A DNA stretch of 64,000 bases, from assembly GCF_900182655.1 (NCBI RefSeq), contig NZ_FXTC01000001.1:744001-808000 (forward strand), written 5' to 3'. This DNA comes from Chryseobacterium rhizoplanae. Lineage in GTDB: Bacteria > Bacteroidota > Bacteroidia > Flavobacteriales > Weeksellaceae. Below, one piece after another: positions 61,481-64,000 of the stretch. Made by a program: the position numbers and the translations under genes. The notes beneath the pieces were generated by a model that searched no databases, was not told where the DNA came from, and saw nothing but the letters and a program-made list of their open reading frames with translations. Each line of letters begins with the position of its first letter. Within the stretch, counting starts at the first letter, position 1.

Positions 61481-63525
61481 TTCTTATTTAAACCTGACTG
61501 AAAATTTAATAAATCCAGCTTAGAATTAAGGTAGTGATCGCTGAGTAATGCCCGGTATTTTTCAATCAGCAAGGATACAGCACTTACCTCATGCTCAATA
61601 TATTTGTCTTTGTTGAAGTAGATGTATTCGGAATCTACAAATTCCTGTAAAAAGTTTTTATCTTCATCACTTAAGGCTTCCTTATACGCTGAGTTTTCAA
61701 GAAGTTCCCTGGTCTTTTGTTTAAAAGGTTCTTCTGCTTTTAATAACTTGGCTCTATGTTTACGGATTTCTTCAAAGGGTAAAGTGACCGCCATAAACTG
61801 TAGATATACTGTAAACTCATTAAGACTTTTCTGATAATCGTCAAATTCTCTGTCTATAACTGCCAGTTTCTTATACTTGGCAAGCAGGTCTTTTTTCAGG
61901 TCCTCATCAGAAATATGGTAATAATGCCGAAAGATAGCTTTGTCATTTTCAAGAAGTTCTTTCTGTACCTTTTTCAGTTCATTTTCAAGATCAGGAATAA
62001 GATTTCTGGCATCTTTTGCTTTGTATAGACTGCCATCAAACCTGAAGGTTTTTATTTCTTTCGGATAAGAAGCCAGGTATTGCAGTGTCTGAATATCACT
62101 CTCTATTCCGGATTTTTCGTAGACTAAAGATACTTTTTTGTCACTGAAAAGTTCAGAAACATCATGAGACGAGGAGCCTGAAATTACAGTTTCAATATTT
62201 TCTACAATAGGATTATGCCTTTCGTAATATCCGTTAAAATCTGAACTGAAAGTTTTATAGTTGTTATCGTCCAGATAGAGTTGTATAAAACTTTCATCAT
62301 CTATCACTTCTCCTACATTTTTTACACTGCGTAAAGTAAGGAATTTCGACGTCATGGTTTCGCAGATAGTATCAAAACCACTGATGATCTCTTTTGCATA
62401 CCTGTGGTCTGCAGGTGTATTTCTGGTTTCGTTTGTTTTAATCCTTTCAATTCTTTTTAGGATATCCGGATGTGAAGTCCATTGGTCTTCAATTTCTATT
62501 CTGGATTTATTATATCGGGTAAGATCTTCGGCATCTATTTTAGGAAGCCCGTTTACGTAAGGATGATTGTTTCTTTCGCATAAGATTTTCATTAAAGAGA
62601 TCTGATTTTTATAAAGATTCTTTGGAAGATATTTTTGCTGGCTTTCAACATAAAAATTAAAAGAATAATTAAAAGCAGCATCACTTAATTCCAGTCTTAA
62701 GAGAGATGAAGCCTGCTCTTCAGGATTGGTAATAAAGGTTGAAATAGCATCTGCATGGTATTCCATTTCTCTTTGGAGAGAAGCATGATTTTTGAAAAGA
62801 AAATTCGATATGCTTTTAAGAACAGATTGAAATGCATTGATGAAACTGACCGATATCAGACCAAAAATTTTAAAAACAGCATTGCCTCCTGAAAATTCCA
62901 ATATGAAATTTTCGTACTCTTTATTATTGTAAACCGTTTCAAAGATTATTTTTTCAGCCTGATTGACGTAGCCGCCCACCTTCATGCTTTTTTGAGAAAA
63001 ATGTCCAAACTCATGGGCTAAAATGGTTCTTAATTCTCCCACACTGGTTGAATTGATAAGTCCAACCCCGATCGTCAGATTTTTCTTTACCGGCAAAAAC
63101 ATACTCCAGAAAATGGAATTGTAGCTTACGCTGGCATTCACATCGGGCGAAAGAAAAACTTTTTGTGGAGCTTTCACTTTGGTTTCAGCTACAATTTCAT
63201 CAATAATGGCAAACAGTTCAGGCTGGTGGGATCTGTTGACTTCTATCAGATGACGGGTGCTGTAATGTGTCTTTTTGAAAATAAATTTAACAAGAAATAT
63301 AAACACAAAAACTCCAACACTTAGCAATCCTGCTGCACCAAAAACTGTGAAGTAATTGAGAGAAATACTTAACAGCTTTATGGCCCCGTATCCTAATAAA
63401 CATATCATCAGAAGTGAGGCAAGTATAAGTATCAGATAGATCAGAAAAAAAACTGAAATAGATACAATAGCAGAGACCAGCTTGGATTGATAAGCTGATG
63501 AAATTTTAGGCAGGTTATTAGTCAT
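61477..63525 (-). CDS. M48-family membrane metalloprotease
   Basis: The protein has 682 residues. Two hydrophobic segments open the protein (AIVSISVFFLIYLILILASL LMICLLGYGA and FGAAGLLSVGVFVFIFLVKF). The zinc site HEFGH (in RTILAHEFGHFSQKS) and third ligand Glu (QREMEYHADAIS) give the M48/HtpX signature. A long helical region (about 400-680) follows and is an extended form common in Bacteroidota. It likely degrades damaged envelope proteins. It begins about 10 bases downstream of the HD gene on the same strand, so the two are probably one operon. Confidence 0.88.
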   Translation of the reverse strand: MTNNLPKISSAYQSKLVSAIVSISVFFLIYLILILASLLMICLLGYGAIKLLSISLNYFTVFGAAGLLSVGVFVFIFLVKFIFKKTHYSTRHLIEVNRSHQPELFAIIDEIVAETKVKAPQKVFLSPDVNASVSYNSIFWSMFLPVKKNLTIGVGLINSTSVGELRTILAHEFGHFSQKSMKVGGYVNQAEKIIFETVYNNKEYENFILEFSGGNAVFKIFGLISVSFINAFQSVLKSISNFLFKNHASLQREMEYHADAISTFITNPEEQASSLLRLELSDAAFNYSFNFYVESQQKYLPKNLYKNQISLMKILCERNNHPYVNGLPKIDAEDLTRYNKSRIEIEDQWTSHPDILKRIERIKTNETRNTPADHRYAKEIISGFDTICETMTSKFLTLRSVKNVGEVIDDESFIQLYLDDNNYKTFSSDFNGYYERHNPIVENIETVISGSSSHDVSELFSDKKVSLVYEKSGIESDIQTLQYLASYPKEIKTFRFDGSLYKAKDARNLIPDLENELKKVQKELLENDKAIFRHYYHISDEDLKKDLLAKYKKLAVIDREFDDYQKSLNEFTVYLQFMAVTLPFEEIRKHRAKLLKAEEPFKQKTRELLENSAYKEALSDEDKNFLQEFVDSEYIYFNKDKYIEHEVSAVSLLIEKYRALLSDHYLNSKLDLLNFQSGLNKN

Positions 63526-63535
63526 GTGTTTTTTA

Positions 63536-63982
63536 TTAATATTTCTCTATCAGATAACGATACGCTTTCAGATATTTGTTGAATCTTTTAATATCCTTAG
63601 GAGTAAGTTCTCTGTTGACTCTTCTAAGATCCATGTTGTCACGAAGGTCATTCAGTTTTACGGCAACAGAGAGCAGAGATCTTTCTGTTCTTTTAATGAA
63701 ATCATCGTAATCTTCTTCCGGATCAAACTTGGTAAGACAGCTGATAGCGAAAATAATATATTCTGGAAACCCTTCAGACCTTAAATAATCCAGACTGAAT
63801 TCTTCCGGATGATCTTCCACTACATCATGCAGTACACCTACAATTTTTTCGTCCAGTGTTTTACCATAATTCATCACACGCATTACGTGGGCTATGTATG
63901 GGGCATGGTATTTATCTGTTTGTCCTTTATGGGCTTTGTCGGCAATTTTGATTGCTCTATTCAGTAATTCTTCTTTTGTCAT
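63536..63982 (-). CDS. HD-domain phosphohydrolase
   Basis: The protein has 148 residues, complete. The HD motif is read as HMRVMNY...VLHDVVEDH (His, HD, Glu), and ISCLTKFDPEEDYDDFIKRT with AVKLNDLRDN follows, the pattern of RelA/SpoT-type single-domain HD hydrolases (HD_4). Substrate may be a nucleotide such as ppGpp, but the synthetase domain is absent. It is the first gene of the operon with the M48 protease. Confidence 0.82.
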   Translation of the reverse strand: MTKEELLNRAIKIADKAHKGQTDKYHAPYIAHVMRVMNYGKTLDEKIVGVLHDVVEDHPEEFSLDYLRSEGFPEYIIFAISCLTKFDPEEDYDDFIKRTERSLLSVAVKLNDLRDNMDLRRVNRELTPKDIKRFNKYLKAYRYLIEKY

Positions 63983-64000
63983 TTCTAATGAAAAATAGAA

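Overview
The window is AT-rich Bacteroidota DNA, most likely from Chryseobacterium or a close Weeksellaceae relative. The reasons are the -7 elements of the TAnnTTTG type, the lack of strong Shine-Dalgarno sequences, a SusC/SusD pair, DUF6520, MauE and DUF2490 families, and a CTnDOT-type tra module (TraA, B, D, E, F, G, I, J, K, L, M, N, O, Q). Most of it (roughly 6 to 51.6 kb) looks like an integrative conjugative element (ICE) with cargo. From about 52 kb on it is ordinary chromosome.

Layout. 0-4 kb: the end of a gene, a two-gene HTH pair, and three secreted C1q-like proteins in tandem on the minus strand. 4.0-5.7 kb: a tyrosine recombinase preceded by a perfect 17-bp inverted repeat pair enclosing a Bacteroidota promoter, with an unreported 52-codon ORF and a terminator on the far side. 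This has the architecture of an invertible promoter switch. 6.1-10.1 kb: the front of the ICE, with an excisionase-like HTH protein, a frameshifted DUF4099/DUF3945 gene and a type IA topoisomerase. 10.1-19.3 kb: a defence-like island with an SF1 helicase-nuclease, a frameshifted DUF3800 gene, a Gabija pair (OLD nuclease plus UvrD-like helicase) and an XRE regulator. 19.3-19.9 kb: a gene-free, highly self-complementary leader. 19.9-31.1 kb: nutrient-uptake or peptide-processing cargo (SusC, SusD, S9 prolyl oligopeptidase), an opposing operon (small lipoprotein, Cys-containing peptide, MauE-like membrane protein, DUF6520) and a TPR/AraC regulator. 31.1-48.6 kb: the RteC regulator, coupling protein, relaxase and accessory Mob protein, an oriT-like repeat region, and the tra operon, interrupted by an oppositely oriented DUF1016 nuclease gene and ended by a strong terminator. 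48.6-51.7 kb: a broken radC, a small helical protein and a large serine recombinase whose reading frame runs through the terminator and 3' half of tRNA-Arg(CCU).

52-64 kb: epoxide hydrolase, NAD(P)-binding reductase, a palindromic interspersed repeat, methyltransferase, UvrA, a small-transcript candidate, a TonB-dependent receptor, DUF2490 protein, M48 protease and an HD phosphohydrolase.

The element appears to encode its own regulation (RteC, XRE, HTH), processing at oriT (relaxase plus accessory protein), coupling (VirD4-like) and a mating channel (Tra proteins), and to carry phage defence and a peptide-uptake locus as cargo. Three genes (DUF4099, DUF3800, radC) carry frameshifts. This is either decay of the element or residual homopolymer error in the assembly. 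Its outer ends could not be fixed, because no direct repeat of the tRNA end was found at the left.
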